Of a stretch of 55,249 nt of DNA, positions 36,251 through 50,400 are shown piece after piece (positions within the stretch are counted from its first letter, which is position 1; each line of letters opens with the position of its first letter). Both the position numbers and the translations under genes were made by a program. Below the pieces are notes generated by a model. It made no database searches, was not told the origin of the DNA, and saw nothing but the letters and a program-made list of their open reading frames with translations. This stretch comes from Aeromonas cavernicola (GTDB lineage: Bacteria > Pseudomonadota > Gammaproteobacteria > Enterobacterales > Aeromonadaceae): contig NZ_PGGC01000077.1 of assembly GCF_002795305.1 (NCBI RefSeq), forward strand, positions 1 through 55,249, in the 5' to 3' direction.

Positions 36251-37180
36251 TTAAGGAACAATAAATGCTTGTTCGAGTCCCCCCTGTCGAATCTTTTCTA
36301 ACAGCGTGGCTTGTTGGTCGGTGGCCACTGGCCCAAGTAATACTCTAAACAGGGCGTCGTGGGTCACCACTTGATACGGCACGGCATAACGCTGGGTCAT
36401 CACTTTCCCCATCGCTTCCGCCCGCGCTTGTGAGCCACTGGCCAGTACTTGGATCATCTTGCCTTGCGCAGGGCTGACCTTGGCGGGCGTCGTGATCGGC
36501 TTGCTCACGGGCGGTGAGCTGGGAGTGCGCGGCATCGTAGGGGCAACGGGGGGACGCTGCGGGGGCACGGCAGGACTCGCTTGGCTGGTGGTATCAGGGG
36601 TGGTGGTCATCGTAAATTGAGGAACAAGCTCAATCTGCTGGTCTGGGGTGTCATTGATGAGCTCTAACCGTACCCGCGCTTCGCCGCTCGCCACCATGTC
36701 TAACTGTGTTGCGGCGGCATAGGAGAGATCAATCAGGCGATTGTTATCAAATGGGCCTCTATCATTGACCCGCACGATGGTCTCCAGCCCGTTATCTAGG
36801 TTCGTGACTTTGACATAACTGGGCAGTGGCAGGTTGCGGTGAGCAGCACTAAAGAGTGCGCTATCCATGGTGTCGCCATTGGCCGTTTTATTGCCATCAA
36901 GGTCTTTGGCCAACCAGCTGGCGGTGCCCTCTTCACTGTAATGCTTGATATCGCGCCACACTTTTTCGGTTTTTCCCTCAATCTGGTAATCCTGGTTACC
37001 CCTATTACTCAGGGGTTCGGGTCGAGGAATGGCACCGGTTGCTTGTGGGATCTCGATAACTGGGGGGCGGGCAGGCTCTGGTAGTGGTTCCCGTGGTGCT
37101 GTGGGTTGGTCTGGTTGGCTGCTGCAGGCGGCCAGCAAGCAGCTCAAGGTAAGCGGTAGCAGGGTGCGGCGAAGAGACAT
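36251..37180 (-). CDS. rlpA: Septal-ring lytic transglycosylase lipoprotein RlpA
   Basis: A 309-residue outer-membrane lipoprotein. The signal ends in the lipobox LLAAC (about 15-19). A proline-rich linker is followed by the double-psi barrel (about 75-165): GTASWLAKDLDGNKTANGD, FSAAHRNLPLPSYVKVTNL and VRVNDRGPFDNNRLIDLSYAAA, with the catalytic Asp in NDRGPF. The C-terminal SPOR domain (about 232-309), which binds denuded septal glycan, has MIQVLASGSQARAEAM and FRVLLGPV. AGGAAACAT precedes the ATG used; 17 upstream codons are rejected. It follows rodA in the elongation operon. Confidence 0.95.
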   Translation of the reverse strand: MSLRRTLLPLTLSCLLAACSSQPDQPTAPREPLPEPARPPVIEIPQATGAIPRPEPLSNRGNQDYQIEGKTEKVWRDIKHYSEEGTASWLAKDLDGNKTANGDTMDSALFSAAHRNLPLPSYVKVTNLDNGLETIVRVNDRGPFDNNRLIDLSYAAATQLDMVASGEARVRLELINDTPDQQIELVPQFTMTTTPDTTSQASPAVPPQRPPVAPTMPRTPSSPPVSKPITTPAKVSPAQGKMIQVLASGSQARAEAMGKVMTQRYAVPYQVVTHDALFRVLLGPVATDQQATLLEKIRQGGLEQAFIVP

Positions 37181-37348
37181 ATGTTTCCTGAATGCGGGTG
37201 AAAGAGTGAGGTTGCTATCCCATAAGGGCATGGGTCATCCGGTCAAACCGATATGCTTGCCTGATGGCAGCAGGCCGGCGTCCCCTCACCGGTTATCGGT
37301 GCGGGGACAAGCAAGAGGACGCAGCATGTGTGCAGGTCCAAGCCTGGA

Positions 37349-38452
37349 TCAGGCAAGCAGCCGTCGGTGAGTCTGGATTGACATTAAGATGCCAAATCCT
37401 GCCATCAGCGTCACCATCGAGGTACCGCCATAACTGACCAGCGGCAGGGGCACCCCCACCACCGGCAGAATGCCGCTTACCATCCCCATGTTGACGAAGA
37501 CATAAACGAAGAAGGTGAGGGTGATGGCCCCGCCTAAGAGGCGCTCGAAGCTGCTCTGGGCTTGCATCGAAATAAACAGGCAGCGACTGATGACGTAGAG
37601 ATAGAGCACCAGCAGCAAAATAACCCCGACTAGCCCAAACTCCTCGCTAAAGACCGCAAAGATAAAATCGGTGTGGCGCTCGGGCAGAAACTCAAGCTGG
37701 GATTGGGTGCCCTGCAGCCAGCCCTTGCCAAAGACGCCGCCAGAACCAATGGCAATCTTGGATTGGATAATGTGGTAACCACGCCCAAGTGGGTCTTTTT
37801 CTGGGTCGAGCAGCATCAGCACCCGCTGGCGCTGGTAGTCGTGCATCAAGAAATACCAAAGCACCGGCATAAATGCCACTAGCAGCATGAGTGCGAGCCC
37901 AATCAGCCACCAGCTGAGGCCAGCCAAAAAAATCACAAAAAAGCCGGACGCGGCCACCAGAATGGAGGTGCCAAGGTCGGGTTGGGCTGCGATCAGCAGG
38001 GTCGGCAGCAGCACCATCACCAGCGCAATCAGCACATGGCTAAGCTTGGGTGGCAACGAATGGCGGCTGAGCCAAGCGGCTACCATTACCGGCATTGACA
38101 GTTTCATCACCTCGGACGGTTGAAACTTCATAAAACCGAGATCCAGCCAGCGCTGTGCTCCTTTACCGATGTGGCCAAACACATCCACAGCAATCAATAA
38201 CAGCACCACGAGGACAAACAGTGGCACCGACCAACGGGCATAGAAGGAGGGCGGTAACTGCGCCATGCCGATCATCAGGGCGAAAGCGAGGCCACCGCGC
38301 ACCAGCTGTCGCACAATGGCATCGAGATCCTGACCGGAGGCGGAGTAGAGCACCACCATCGAGAGGGTCATCACTGCCAACAGCCCCAATAAGAGGGGAA
38401 GGTCGATATGCAGCTTGTACCAGATGCTCTGTTGCCGAGCTGAATTACTCAT
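37349..38452 (-). CDS. rodA: Rod-shape peptidoglycan polymerase RodA (SEDS)
   Basis: A 367-residue, ten-helix membrane glycosyltransferase that polymerises lipid II for side-wall growth with PBP2. SEDS features: [38 protein letters not shown] with the catalytic Asp, [53 protein letters not shown] and [10 protein letters not shown]. The ATG overlaps the mrdA stop by 8 nt (ATGAGTAA), so the partner proteins are coupled in synthesis. Upstream codons in the same frame belong to mrdA's other frame. Confidence 0.97.
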   Translation of the reverse strand: MSNSARQQSIWYKLHIDLPLLLGLLAVMTLSMVVLYSASGQDLDAIVRQLVRGGLAFALMIGMAQLPPSFYARWSVPLFVLVVLLLIAVDVFGHIGKGAQRWLDLGFMKFQPSEVMKLSMPVMVAAWLSRHSLPPKLSHVLIALVMVLLPTLLIAAQPDLGTSILVAASGFFVIFLAGLSWWLIGLALMLLVAFMPVLWYFLMHDYQRQRVLMLLDPEKDPLGRGYHIIQSKIAIGSGGVFGKGWLQGTQSQLEFLPERHTDFIFAVFSEEFGLVGVILLLVLYLYVISRCLFISMQAQSSFERLLGGAITLTFFVYVFVNMGMVSGILPVVGVPLPLVSYGGTSMVTLMAGFGILMSIQTHRRLLA

Positions 38453-40361
38453 GGGGGGTGGCCTCACTCGGTTGGGTCTGCGGTTCCGGTGCCGGTGGCA
38501 AGGGCGCTTCAGGGGGGAGCAGGTAGGCATCCAACATGGCGCGGGCAACTGGGGCGGCATTAGCACTGCCCCCCCCGGCATTCTCTAACACCAACGCCAC
38601 CACAGCTTTCGGTGCGTCATAAGGTGCAAAAGCCACGAACAGAGCGTTGTCACGGTGTTCCACCTTCATCGCCTTGGCGTTGTAGACCTGATTCTCTTTC
38701 ATGTTGACCACCTGAGCGGTGCCTGACTTACCTGCTGCTTTATAGGGGGTATTGGCAAATGCTTTGCGTCCCGTCCCCTCATTGCCATTGATCACCCGCC
38801 ACATGCCTTCCCGTGCAACCTGCCAGTAACTCTCATTTTTGGCTTGTAATGCCATGTTGGGGTTGATGGGGGCATCGACCACCCCCTCTTGCGAAGCTGT
38901 GCTTTTCAGCAGGTGTGGCGTCACATCATGACCATTTTGGGTCAAGATGCTGGTGGCCTTGGCAAGCTGAATCGGGGTCGCACTCCAATAGCCTTGGCCG
39001 ATCCCGATGGAGATGGTGTCGCCTTGATACCAAGGCTGGCGCCAGCGTGCCATCTTCCAGTCACGAGAGGGCATCACCCCTTTGGTCTCTTCATAGAGAT
39101 CGACCCCGCTGTACTGGCCAAAGCCAAACTTGGTCATGTAACTATGGATTTTGTCGATGCCGACTCGGTAGGCGAGATCATAGAAATAGGTATCTGCAGA
39201 GACCTCGATGGCGCGGTAGACATCGAGCCAGCCATGGCCCCATTTACGCCAATCACGAAACTTCTTGGTGGTGCCGGGAATGGAGAAGCTGGGGCCGCCG
39301 AAGTAGCGATAGTTGGGGGTGATGGCCCCCTCATTGAGACCCATCACCGACATCATGGGCTTAACCGTGGAGGCGGGGGCATAAATCCCCTGGGTGGTGC
39401 GATTGACCAAGGGGCGTGATGGATCATTGAGCAGCGCCGAATAGTTCGCGCTGGAGATACCGGTCACGAACAGGTTGGGGTCGTAGCTTGGACTCGACTC
39501 CATGGCGATGATGGCGCCGGTGGTGGGGTCCATCATCACAATGGCGCCCCGTTGCCCCCCTAGCAGCTGTTGCGCTTTGAGCTGCATCCGAATGTCGATA
39601 TTGAGATAGATATCTTTGCCGGGCACCGGGGGCTGGAATTTGAGGGTGCGCACGACGCGGCCACGGTTGTTGACCTCGACCTCTTGATAGCCGGCGACTC
39701 CGTGTAGTTCATCTTCGTAGAACTTCTCTACCCCTTGTTTACCGATATCTTGGGTGGCGGCGTAGTTGGCGATTTTTTCTTCTTTTTCTAGGCGCTCGAC
39801 ATCCTTGATGTTGATTTTGGCCACGTAGCCCAGCGCATGGGTCAAGGTATCGCCAAACGGGTAGTAGCGCTTGAGGTAGGCCTCGATGCTGGCCCCAGGA
39901 TAGTTATGCTGGTTGACCGAGAACAGCGCGACCTGATGCTCGCTCAGTTTTTCATAGAGCGCCACCGGCTTAAAACGACGCTGCCGTTTGACCTCGGTCA
40001 AGAACTTCTCTTTGGTCCCCTCCGGCAGGGAGAGCAACTGGATCAGCTCATCGGTGGTTTTTTCCAGATCCTTTGTCTCTTCCGGCACAATTTCCAAGCT
40101 ATAAACGGGGCGGTTTTCTGCTAGCAACACGCCATTAGCGTCATAAATTAAGCCGCGTGGGGGGGCAACTGGCACCACCCGAATGCGATTCGAGTTGGAA
40201 CGGGTTTGATAGGTATCGTAAGACTCAACCTGCAGGTAATAGAGATTGCCCAGCAAAATCAACATGAGGGTCACGATAACGATATAAGCAACCAAGGTAC
40301 GCCGGAAAAACAGATTTCCCTCGGCACTGTGGTCACGCATCTCAATGCGTTGTTTTAACAT
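38445..40361 (-). CDS. mrdA: Penicillin-binding protein 2 (elongasome transpeptidase)
   Basis: A 638-residue bitopic inner-membrane transpeptidase that crosslinks side-wall peptidoglycan with RodA. One N-terminal helix (about 23-45) is followed by a pedestal domain with [18 protein letters not shown] and the transpeptidase domain carrying ASTVKPMM (catalytic Ser), [14 protein letters not shown] and KSGTAQV. The C-terminus is proline-rich ([17 protein letters not shown]). It lies 147 bp below rlmH and overlaps rodA by 8 nt. Confidence 0.97.
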   Translation of the reverse strand: MLKQRIEMRDHSAEGNLFFRRTLVAYIVIVTLMLILLGNLYYLQVESYDTYQTRSNSNRIRVVPVAPPRGLIYDANGVLLAENRPVYSLEIVPEETKDLEKTTDELIQLLSLPEGTKEKFLTEVKRQRRFKPVALYEKLSEHQVALFSVNQHNYPGASIEAYLKRYYPFGDTLTHALGYVAKINIKDVERLEKEEKIANYAATQDIGKQGVEKFYEDELHGVAGYQEVEVNNRGRVVRTLKFQPPVPGKDIYLNIDIRMQLKAQQLLGGQRGAIVMMDPTTGAIIAMESSPSYDPNLFVTGISSANYSALLNDPSRPLVNRTTQGIYAPASTVKPMMSVMGLNEGAITPNYRYFGGPSFSIPGTTKKFRDWRKWGHGWLDVYRAIEVSADTYFYDLAYRVGIDKIHSYMTKFGFGQYSGVDLYEETKGVMPSRDWKMARWRQPWYQGDTISIGIGQGYWSATPIQLAKATSILTQNGHDVTPHLLKSTASQEGVVDAPINPNMALQAKNESYWQVAREGMWRVINGNEGTGRKAFANTPYKAAGKSGTAQVVNMKENQVYNAKAMKVEHRDNALFVAFAPYDAPKAVVALVLENAGGGSANAAPVARAMLDAYLLPPEAPLPPAPEPQTQPSEATPHE

Positions 40362-40508
40362 GCTGTCTCCTCAATGGGCATGGGTGGGCAGCAATGGGTG
40401 AGCCTTGCTAAGCCCAGCGCTCGCTCATCACAGCAGCAAGGGAAGGCGCGCTGTGCGTGATGAATGGGATGAGGCGACGTTGGGCAGTGCGCAGACATGA
40501 ATTAAGGC

Positions 40509-40976
40509 TCACTCTCGGTGATAGGGGTGGTTGGTGGTGATGCTCCACGCTCGGTACAGACTCTCAGCTACCAGCACGCGCACCAGCGGATGGGGCAGGG
40601 TGAGTGGCGATAGCGACCAGCTCTGTTCGGCTGCCTCCTTGCATTCGGGGGATAAGCCTTCCGGCCCCCCCACCAGCAGTGCTACATCACGGCCATCGAG
40701 TTTCCAGACCTCGAGTTGGGCGGCGAGTTGCTCGGTGGTCCAGGGGTTGCCCGGAATATCGAGGGTGACGAGGCGCGCGCGGCCGGCGGCAGCGAGCATG
40801 GCTTCCCCCTCTTTTTGCAGAATGCGCGGGATATCGGCGTTTTTACCCCGTTTTCCGGCCGCGATTTCGACCAGTTCGAATGGCATCTCTTTTGGGAACC
40901 GGCGCCGATACTCTTCGAAGCCATGTTCTACCCAAGCGGGCATCTTGGTGCCCACTGCAATTAATTGAATCTTCAT
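40509..40976 (-). CDS. rlmH: 23S rRNA pseudouridine(1915) N3-methyltransferase
   Basis: A 155-residue SPOUT methyltransferase that methylates pseudouridine 1915 in helix 69 of 70S ribosomes using SAM. The knot motifs are [24 protein letters not shown] and the C-terminal [27 protein letters not shown] with NHPYHRE, the last residues being catalytic. It begins [17 protein letters not shown]. It is 22 bp below rsfS, both acting on the large subunit. Confidence 0.97.
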   Translation of the reverse strand: MKIQLIAVGTKMPAWVEHGFEEYRRRFPKEMPFELVEIAAGKRGKNADIPRILQKEGEAMLAAAGRARLVTLDIPGNPWTTEQLAAQLEVWKLDGRDVALLVGGPEGLSPECKEAAEQSWSLSPLTLPHPLVRVLVAESLYRAWSITTNHPYHRE

Positions 40977-40998
40977 GGTTGCTACGCGGCCGCTCTGG

Positions 40999-41340
40999 TT
41001 ATTGCATGTTTAGCTGGGCGGCATCGCCCCACAGTTTTTCCAACTGGTAAAAGTCACGATACTCATCCTGCATCACGTGCACGATGATGGCGCCGAGATC
41101 TACCAGTACCCACTCGCCAGTCAGTTGCCCCTCGACGCTCAGCAGGTCAAGCCCAGCGAGGCGTGCTTCACTGGCCAAGTGGTTGGCGATGGCACAGACG
41201 TGGCGATTGGAGTTGCCGGAGCAGACGATCATGGTGTCAGTGATGCTGGATTTGCCGCGCACATCAAGGGTGATGATGTCGCGGCCTTTCATGTCATCGA
41301 TCTTGTCAATGATAAAGGCGTGTAGTTCTTGGCCTTGCAA
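40999..41340 (-). CDS. rsfS: Ribosome silencing factor RsfS
   Basis: A 113-residue protein that binds uL14 on the 50S subunit and blocks joining with 30S in starved cells. It matches E. coli RsfS from [22 protein letters not shown] through [38 protein letters not shown] and LEKLWG. The start codon is TTG, with AGGAGAG 5 nt away; no better ATG exists and the family N-terminus starts here, so a rare start limiting output is likely. Confidence 0.96.
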   Translation of the reverse strand: MQGQELHAFIIDKIDDMKGRDIITLDVRGKSSITDTMIVCSGNSNRHVCAIANHLASEARLAGLDLLSVEGQLTGEWVLVDLGAIIVHVMQDEYRDFYQLEKLWGDAAQLNMQ

Positions 41341-41434
41341 TGAGTCTCTCCTGTGTACCAGCGCCTGACAGCGTGAGGGCGCCGGATTATATCATGGTCA
41401 CATTCGTTTCCTACTGGAACGGGTCACCGCAGGG

Positions 41435-42085
41435 CTATCGGCACATGGTGCGGTAGAGCCCCTGTTGATCAATATAGTGCGCAACCGACTCGGGTAAGAG
41501 GTAACGGGCATCTTGACCTGCATCCAGCAACGCGCGTAGCCGAGTGGCAGATAGATCGATGGGCTGGTTGTCCGCCAGCCAGACATGGCCGGCCAGACAC
41601 CGATGCAGTGCGCTGGCATCCGTGGTGTGATGGCGGGCCAATAGCTGCGCCACCTCGGCCGGATAATCTGGTTGCCAGCCTGGCCGCACGCTTACCACCA
41701 GATGGGCATAACCGAGCAGCTCCTGCCAGCGGTGCCAGCTCGGCAGGCCGAGCAGTGAATCCATCCCCATCAAAAAACAGAGTGGCGTCTCGGGCAGCTC
41801 TTGCCGCAGCTCAACCAAGGTATCGATGGTGTAAGAGGGCTTGTCGCGCAAAAGCTCGCGCTCATCCACTACAAAGTGGCGGTTCTCCGCCGCCGCCAGC
41901 CTGACCATGGCGAGCCGCTGTTCGCTGGAGCAGAACGGGTTGGCGCGGTGGGGTGGGATATGGTTTGGGATCAGCCGCACTTCAGCAAGACCAATGGCAT
42001 CGCGCACCTCGATGGCTGGGCGCAAATGGCCGATATGGATCGGGTCAAAGGTGCCCCCTAATAAGCCGATTGGGGCTGTCAGCAT
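41435..42085 (-). CDS. nadD: Nicotinate-nucleotide adenylyltransferase
   Basis: A 216-residue enzyme joining nicotinate mononucleotide and ATP to deamido-NAD. The nucleotidyltransferase motifs GGTFDPIHIGHL at the start and ISTTRLRALL-like LSATRLRALLDAG near the end are present, with LIPNHIPPHR, FLMGMDSLLGLPSW and LLPESVAHYIDQQGLY. Its ATG overlaps the holA stop by 7 nt, as is usual for the leuS-lptE-holA-nadD operon. Confidence 0.96.
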   Translation of the reverse strand: MLTAPIGLLGGTFDPIHIGHLRPAIEVRDAIGLAEVRLIPNHIPPHRANPFCSSEQRLAMVRLAAAENRHFVVDERELLRDKPSYTIDTLVELRQELPETPLCFLMGMDSLLGLPSWHRWQELLGYAHLVVSVRPGWQPDYPAEVAQLLARHHTTDASALHRCLAGHVWLADNQPIDLSATRLRALLDAGQDARYLLPESVAHYIDQQGLYRTMCR

Positions 42086-43119
42086 GGCGACCTCGCCATC
42101 ATCACCGTGGGCAGCGGGCTGGCATCACGAAAACCGAGGGTGAGGGTTTGCAGCATCAGCCAAGCTTGCTCGGTATCAAAGTGGCGCTGGGCATCGTCCA
42201 GCTGGGTCATCAGTTGCCACAGCTGCTGCAGCTTGGCCAGCGGCAGCCGAGTCAGCGCCTGCTGGATCAGCTGCTGGCGGCTTTGCCAGATCCGCAGGCG
42301 ACTAAAATGGGTGCCTAGCGGTTGGCCGCTGTGCATCACGAGCGCCAGCTCGGTCAGTTGTTCCAGCTCGCGGCAGAGGGTCCAAGCTAGCATCCCCGGC
42401 TCAGTGCCCTCAGCGCGCAGCGCAGCCAAAATCCGCTGGGCCCGATTCACTTTTCCCTCCAGCAGGGTGTCGATCAGCTGAAACGGGGTGAAGTGAGCGT
42501 GGCGGATGATGGTCTCTTGCAGATACCCGATGCTGATGGGTTGCGGCGGTGAGAGCAGGGTCAGCTTCTCAATCTCCTGGCTGGCGGCCAGCAGGTTGCC
42601 CTCATAGCTGTGGCACATGAAGTTGATGGCATCCGGCAGTGCCTTGAGGCCAAAACGGGCAAAACGGGAACTCATCCAGCGTGGGAAAAACTTGGGTTCG
42701 GGGTGATTGACTGGGACATAGGTCCCGCTCTGGTAGAGCTTGTCGAACCAAGCCGCCTTCATCTGGGTTTGATTCAGACGACCGCCACTGAGCACCAGCA
42801 GCAGGTCGGGGTGAAGCTGCTTGCCAATCTCGCTAATGCGGGCCGCCAAATCTTTGTCCACCTTGGCGGGCAGCTCTAGCTCGATGATTTGGCGGGCAGA
42901 GAAGAGGCTCATGGCCTGACAGGCGTCATAGACCTGATTCCAGTCCAGCCCCTGCTCTACCACGAAGGTGTGGCGCTCATCAAAGCCCTGTTTACGGGCG
43001 ACCTGACGGATGGCGTCGATAGCCTCCAATCGCAGTAGCGGCTCGTCACCAAAAACGAGATAGCAGGGCCGAAGCCCTGCTTTGAGGTGGTCAGCAAATT
43101 GTTCTGGGTAGACTCTCAT
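42079..43119 (-). CDS. holA: DNA polymerase III delta subunit
   Basis: A 346-residue clamp-loader subunit that opens the beta clamp. MRVYPEQFADHLKAGLRPCYLVFGDEPLLRLEAIDAIR is the family N-terminus; the central P-loop-like fold has lost ATP motifs, as expected for delta; the C-terminal collar is helical. It overlaps nadD by 7 nt and lies 27 bp below lptE. Confidence 0.95.
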   Translation of the reverse strand: MRVYPEQFADHLKAGLRPCYLVFGDEPLLRLEAIDAIRQVARKQGFDERHTFVVEQGLDWNQVYDACQAMSLFSARQIIELELPAKVDKDLAARISEIGKQLHPDLLLVLSGGRLNQTQMKAAWFDKLYQSGTYVPVNHPEPKFFPRWMSSRFARFGLKALPDAINFMCHSYEGNLLAASQEIEKLTLLSPPQPISIGYLQETIIRHAHFTPFQLIDTLLEGKVNRAQRILAALRAEGTEPGMLAWTLCRELEQLTELALVMHSGQPLGTHFSRLRIWQSRQQLIQQALTRLPLAKLQQLWQLMTQLDDAQRHFDTEQAWLMLQTLTLGFRDASPLPTVMMARSPC

Positions 43120-43146
43120 TCACCGATTCTCATCAGGATAGGCGCA

Positions 43147-43629
43147 TCAAAAACTGACCTGGCTTAACTGCCGGAGCACCTGATTGGCCGCCTGTTCCTG
43201 CATCTCGCGGTTGAGTTGCTCCTGCTCGCGGGAGGAGGCAAGCGCCGCATCTGGCTTGTTGAGGAAGCTGCGGTTGAAGTTAATGGGAAACACTTGGGTC
43301 GGTTTGCCCGCGACAGCGATGGTGAACTGGGTGCTAAAGCCCAGTACATATTCAGTGTCCGCCCCCAGTGCATTGACCGAGGCGACCTGGCTGGTCGTGC
43401 CGATGTTACCCAGAGCGAGGACAGGAACGCCTTCTTTATCAGCGAGTGTCACCCCCGCTGCTTTCAGGCGGGTGGTCACTAGCCGGTAAAAGTCGCTTTT
43501 GTTATCGCCAGTGACCTTCATGGTCATCAACTCGCTTGGAATCCCCGATCCACGCATATGAAACCCGCAGCCTTGCAGCAGCAAGCCTGTCAGAACGACG
43601 GCCATCAAGCGGGTGAAGATGGTGCTCAT
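43147..43629 (-). CDS. lptE: LPS-assembly lipoprotein LptE
   Basis: A 160-residue outer-membrane lipoprotein that plugs the LptD barrel and helps flip lipopolysaccharide to the surface. The signal peptide ends in the lipobox LLQGC, then GFHMRGSG, the family's usual first residues. VLALGNIGTTSQVASVNALGADTEYVL and the C-terminal helix with QVLRQLSQV fit. AGAGGATTTCT in front of MSTIFTR decides the start; 13 upstream codons are rejected. Lies between leuS and holA. Confidence 0.94.
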   Translation of the reverse strand: MSTIFTRLMAVVLTGLLLQGCGFHMRGSGIPSELMTMKVTGDNKSDFYRLVTTRLKAAGVTLADKEGVPVLALGNIGTTSQVASVNALGADTEYVLGFSTQFTIAVAGKPTQVFPINFNRSFLNKPDAALASSREQEQLNREMQEQAANQVLRQLSQVSF

Positions 43630-43670
43630 AGAAATCCTCTTTGCAGTAAGGGAAAGCCACAACAGCAAGC

Positions 43671-43689
43671 GGCGGGCGCTGGGCCCGCC
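43671..43689 (-). terminator. Hairpin between leuS and lptE
   Basis: A 7-bp GC stem (GGCGGGC / GCCCGCC) with a 5-base loop and no T-run, lying in the 125-bp leuS-lptE gap. Probably reduces rather than ends read-through. Confidence 0.4.
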
Positions 43690-43754
43690 GTTATCATCTG
43701 TTTACTACTACAGCTCGGCAGTACGTGGCTGGCAGCCGGTTAGTTGGCAACTTG

Positions 43755-46361
<2,607 letters not shown>

Positions 46362-46442
46362 CTAAAATCAGCCAGAAAATCGCAATAGAATACCCATATC
46401 CCGCAGCGGCAACAACCGCCAGCATCCTAGAGGAGCATCAGC

Positions 46443-46937
46443 ATGAACAAACGTCAAAAAGGGTACGAAGCCTTTATTGCCGAGCTGCAAAAACAGTGGC
46501 AGGAGACCGAACAGTTTCAGGGCGAGCGCCTCAATCGGCTGATTGCCAAGGTGCAGGCCTATCTGGAGGCAGCCAGCGATCTCACTCAGGACGAGTTGGC
46601 ACTCATTGCTGAGTATGTGAAGCGGGATTTGGGCAGCTATGACGAGGGGCGCCATGACGATCGCGAACAGCTTGAAGAGTCTGCCTTTATGCTAGCCCTC
46701 AAGGATACGGTCTGGTCCTGGTTGGCGGATGTGACTGACCGCGCCCAGGTGGAGTGGCGCGAGCTGGCCGACGAGCTGGAACACAAAGGTGTGTATGAGG
46801 CGGGTGATTGGGTGGGGCTCGGGGTGATGGTGTGTGACCAGTGCGGTTGGCGCCATACCGTGCTGCATCCCCAGTCACTGGCGAGCTGCCCCGAGTGCGG
46901 CGGCGCTGAGTATCACCGCGAGCCGCTCTCACCCTGA
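46443..46937 (+). CDS. ybeL: YbeL-like zinc-ribbon protein (DUF1451)
   Basis: A 164-residue cytosolic protein: a helical, charged body (about 1-110) and a C-terminal zinc ribbon with two CxxC knuckles, CDQCGWRHT and CPECGG. DUF1451 proteins lie beside leuS in many gammaproteobacteria; none has a settled role. AGAGGAGCATCAGC precedes the ATG. Confidence 0.9.
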   Translation: MNKRQKGYEAFIAELQKQWQETEQFQGERLNRLIAKVQAYLEAASDLTQDELALIAEYVKRDLGSYDEGRHDDREQLEESAFMLALKDTVWSWLADVTDRAQVEWRELADELEHKGVYEAGDWVGLGVMVCDQCGWRHTVLHPQSLASCPECGGAEYHREPLSP

Positions 46938-47454
46938 TCCTGCCTCTGGTTAATCCCATCCATCAGGTGTAGTCACCCAGCGCTCGCGTGTTATGTGGTG
47001 TGGGCATCTCCCCGTTGCCCCATCAGCAAGCGCGCATTGTCACATTTCTGACATTTTATATCGCTGAGCCAACCCTAATCAGCCTCTCAGCTGAGGCCGA
47101 TTATCATTCATTAAGATGATGAATTTAATGATAAATAAATCAAAATTCGATTTTTTTATGGACTAGGCTGTCACCTAAAATACATATTTTTTCTCGAGAA
47201 CTAAGATTGTGAGTCGGTTGCTTGATTCCTATACTCGCCTTGTTCCTTACGGAACCCAAGTCAAAGCCTAAGTGACAATTGAGTGGGTGAGTCATTTCTC
47301 CACACTGTCGGTAACGCAATCCCTGTCGGGGGCTCAGGATGAGTAGGATGTTGATGGCCGGTCCATGGCCCATCATCGGCGCCCTTTCCCCCTTGGTTGC
47401 GGCGGTCTTTGTGCTTGGTCAACCATGCCAAGACAAAACAAGGAAGATAACGAT
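46938..47454. other. 517-bp chitinase upstream region
   Basis: No gene is supported here; a frame running into the chitinase from 47365 has no ribosome site. The middle (about 47100-47170) is very AT-rich, and a perfect inverted repeat is listed separately. The long non-coding leader fits a regulated secreted enzyme gene. Confidence 0.6.
47038..47053. promoter_or_regulatory. Perfect inverted repeat TGTCA-N6-TGACA
   Basis: TGTCA-CATTTC-TGACA, a 16-bp palindrome 400 bp before the chitinase start. It has the form of a dimeric regulator site, but I do not recognise the factor. Confidence 0.35.
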
Positions 47455-50400
47455 ATGCAACAGATCTTAAGGCCCAACCGGCTTGCCATGCTGGTGGCCC
47501 TTGCCACTGTGCCCGCTTGGGTGCAGGCCGCTTACCCCACTTATCAGGCGGGGACTGCTTATAAAGCTGGTGATGTTGTCAGTAACGCTGGCGCCCTTTA
47601 CGAGTGTAAAGAATTTCCTTATTCAGGTTGGTGTGGTGCATCGTCCTACCACTATGCTCCCGGTGTCGGGGTGGTGTGGGCGGATGCGTGGAAACTCTTT
47701 GGTGGAGAGATCTCTTTACCTGCGTTTGGCGTAGCGGTTAGCTCGCCCGCCGTGGGGAGTGCAGTCAACGAAGGGGCCCCAGTGGCGCTGGCGCTGACCT
47801 TAAACGGTAGCAGCAGCGCCCTAGTGAAGGTGGAATATCTGGTCGATGGCAAGTTGGTTGCCACGGCGAGCGCTGCCCCATGGAGTGCCAGTTGGAATGC
47901 CGCTGGTGTCGGTGCTCACGCCCTTAAGGCGCGGGCACTGGATAAAGATGGCAAGGTACTGAGCGAGGCGGATTCCAGCTTTAACGTCGCCGCCGTTGCC
48001 GCGCCAGAGGCACCCAAGGCGAGCATCAGCAGCCCAGCCAATGGCGGCAAAGTGAGCTTGGGGCGCAGCGTGGCAGTGAGCGGCAATGTCATCGATGCCA
48101 ATAACGACGTGGCCAAAGTCGAGCTCTATGTCGATGGTAAGAAGATAGGCGAAGACACCAGCGCCCCTTGGCAGGTGAATTGGACGCCAAGCGCCAAAGG
48201 GAGCGCGGCCCTGAAGTGGGTGGTGACTGATAAGGCGAGTCTGATTGGTGAGTCAGTGGCTGTCACCGTGAATGTAGAAGAGGCTGCGCTACCGCCGACG
48301 GGGGGCAATCTCTCCTGTGATATCCGGCAAGTCTATCGTCCAGATGGTTATGAGTGCATGGGGGATGACCATGCCCGCCGGGTCATCGGCTACTTCACCT
48401 CTTGGCGTACCGGCAAGAATGGCTTACCCGCCTACTTGGTGAGTGATATTCCGTGGAACAAGATCACCCACATCAACTATGCCTTCGCGGCGGTGGATGA
48501 GCAGAGCTATCAGGTCAAGGTGGATGATTCGGCCACCAAGATGACGTGGGACGGCGTGCCGGGGGCAGAGATGGACCCAGAATTTGCTTATAAGGGTCAC
48601 TTCAACCTGCTGTCGAAGTACAAAAAGCAGTACCCAGACGTGAAAACCCTGATCTCGGTCGGGGGCTGGGCCGATACGCGCGGCTTCTACACCGCCACTA
48701 CTAAGGGCGACTGCTCGGTCAATACGGCCGGGATCAATACCTTGGCTGATTCGGCGGTGAGCTTTATCCGCCAGTACGGCTTTGATGGGGTCGATATTGA
48801 CTACGAATACCCCACTTCGATGAAGGATGCCGGCAACCCCAACGACTTCCCGCTCTCCAACCAGTGCCGTGCCAAGTTGTTCGCCAACTACGAGGTGCTG
48901 ATGAAGACCTTGCGGGCGCGGCTCGATAACGCGGGTACTGAGGATGGTCGTAAATATATGCTGACTATCGCGTCACCGGCCTCGGCCTATCTGCTGCGGG
49001 GGATGGAGAACTTCCAGGTCACCCAGTACCTCGATTACGTCAATCTGATGACCTATGACTTCCACGGTGCTTGGAACCACTTTGTCGGCCACAACGCGGC
49101 ACTGTTCGACAACAATGCCGACCCTGAGCTCTCCCACTGGGGGGTCTACAGCCAAGCGCAGTTTGGCGGTATCGGTTACCTCAACGCAGCTTGGTCTGCT
49201 CACTACTTCCGTGGTGCACTAGCGGCCGGCAAGATCAACATCGGGGTGCCCTATTACACCCGTGGTTGGCAAGGGGTGAGCGGTGGTAGCCATGGCCTAG
49301 GTGGCAAAGCGGCCTTACCGAGCCAGAACCAGTGTCAGCCGGGCACCGGTGGCAGCACAGTTCCTTGTGGCAACGGTGCGGTCGGTATCGACAACATCTG
49401 GCATGATCTCGACAAGAACGGCAAAGAGATCGGCGGTGGCGCTGTGCCCATGTGGCACGCTAAGAACCTAGAGAACGCGGCCAGCCTCGGCATCACCACG
49501 CTGCCGAGTTACGGCACTGCCTGGGGTCTGGATCCCAACAACCCAGCCCATGTGATGCAAGGTAAATACGTGCGTTACTACGATGACAAGGCGCAGGCAC
49601 CTTGGTTGTGGAACGAAGAGAAAAAGGTGTTCCTCTCTACCGAAGATGAGGAGTCGATGGGCAAGAAGCTCGACTACATCATCAAGCGGGGTCTGGGTGG
49701 CGTGATGTTCTGGGAGATGGCGGGCGACTACGCCTTCGATCCGGCCAAGAACGAGTACGGTATGGGCAGCACCCTGACTACCCTGGCCTATGATAAGTTT
49801 GCCAAGGCTACCCCGTACAACAACAAGCAGAACGATCAGGCCGCGCCGAGCGCTCAGCTCGATATCCAGGTCAGCCTCTCCGGCTTCAAGGAAGGGGATT
49901 CGAACTACCCGATCAATCCGAAACTCAAGCTGGTTAACAAATCGACCCAGACTATTCCGGGCGGTGCACGCATTGAGTTTCTGATGCCCACTTCCACTTC
50001 TGACACCATCACGGATCAGAGTGGCATGGGGCTCAAAGTGGTGGAGAGCGGTGGCAACGACAACTCGGAAGGCATTGCGGGCGAGAAGGACTTCCACAAG
50101 GTCGCCATGAATCTGCCAAGCTGGCAGACCCTGGCTCCGGGAGCTGAGATTGAAGTGGCGATGACCTACTATCTGCCAGCGGCTGGCGTGCCGAGTGGGA
50201 TGCGGATCATCAGCGGTAGCCAGACCATTGGCCTGAAGGCGGAGTTTCCAAGCTTGCCTGAAGCTGTGTTGGCGGGCGGCGGCGGTAATCCCGGTGGCGC
50301 AACGTGCAGCAGCCAAAACATCAACCCGGCCGCTTACAAAGCCTATCCAAGCTGGCCACAAGGTGATCATGCCAACGCAGGGGATCGTATCACCCATAAC

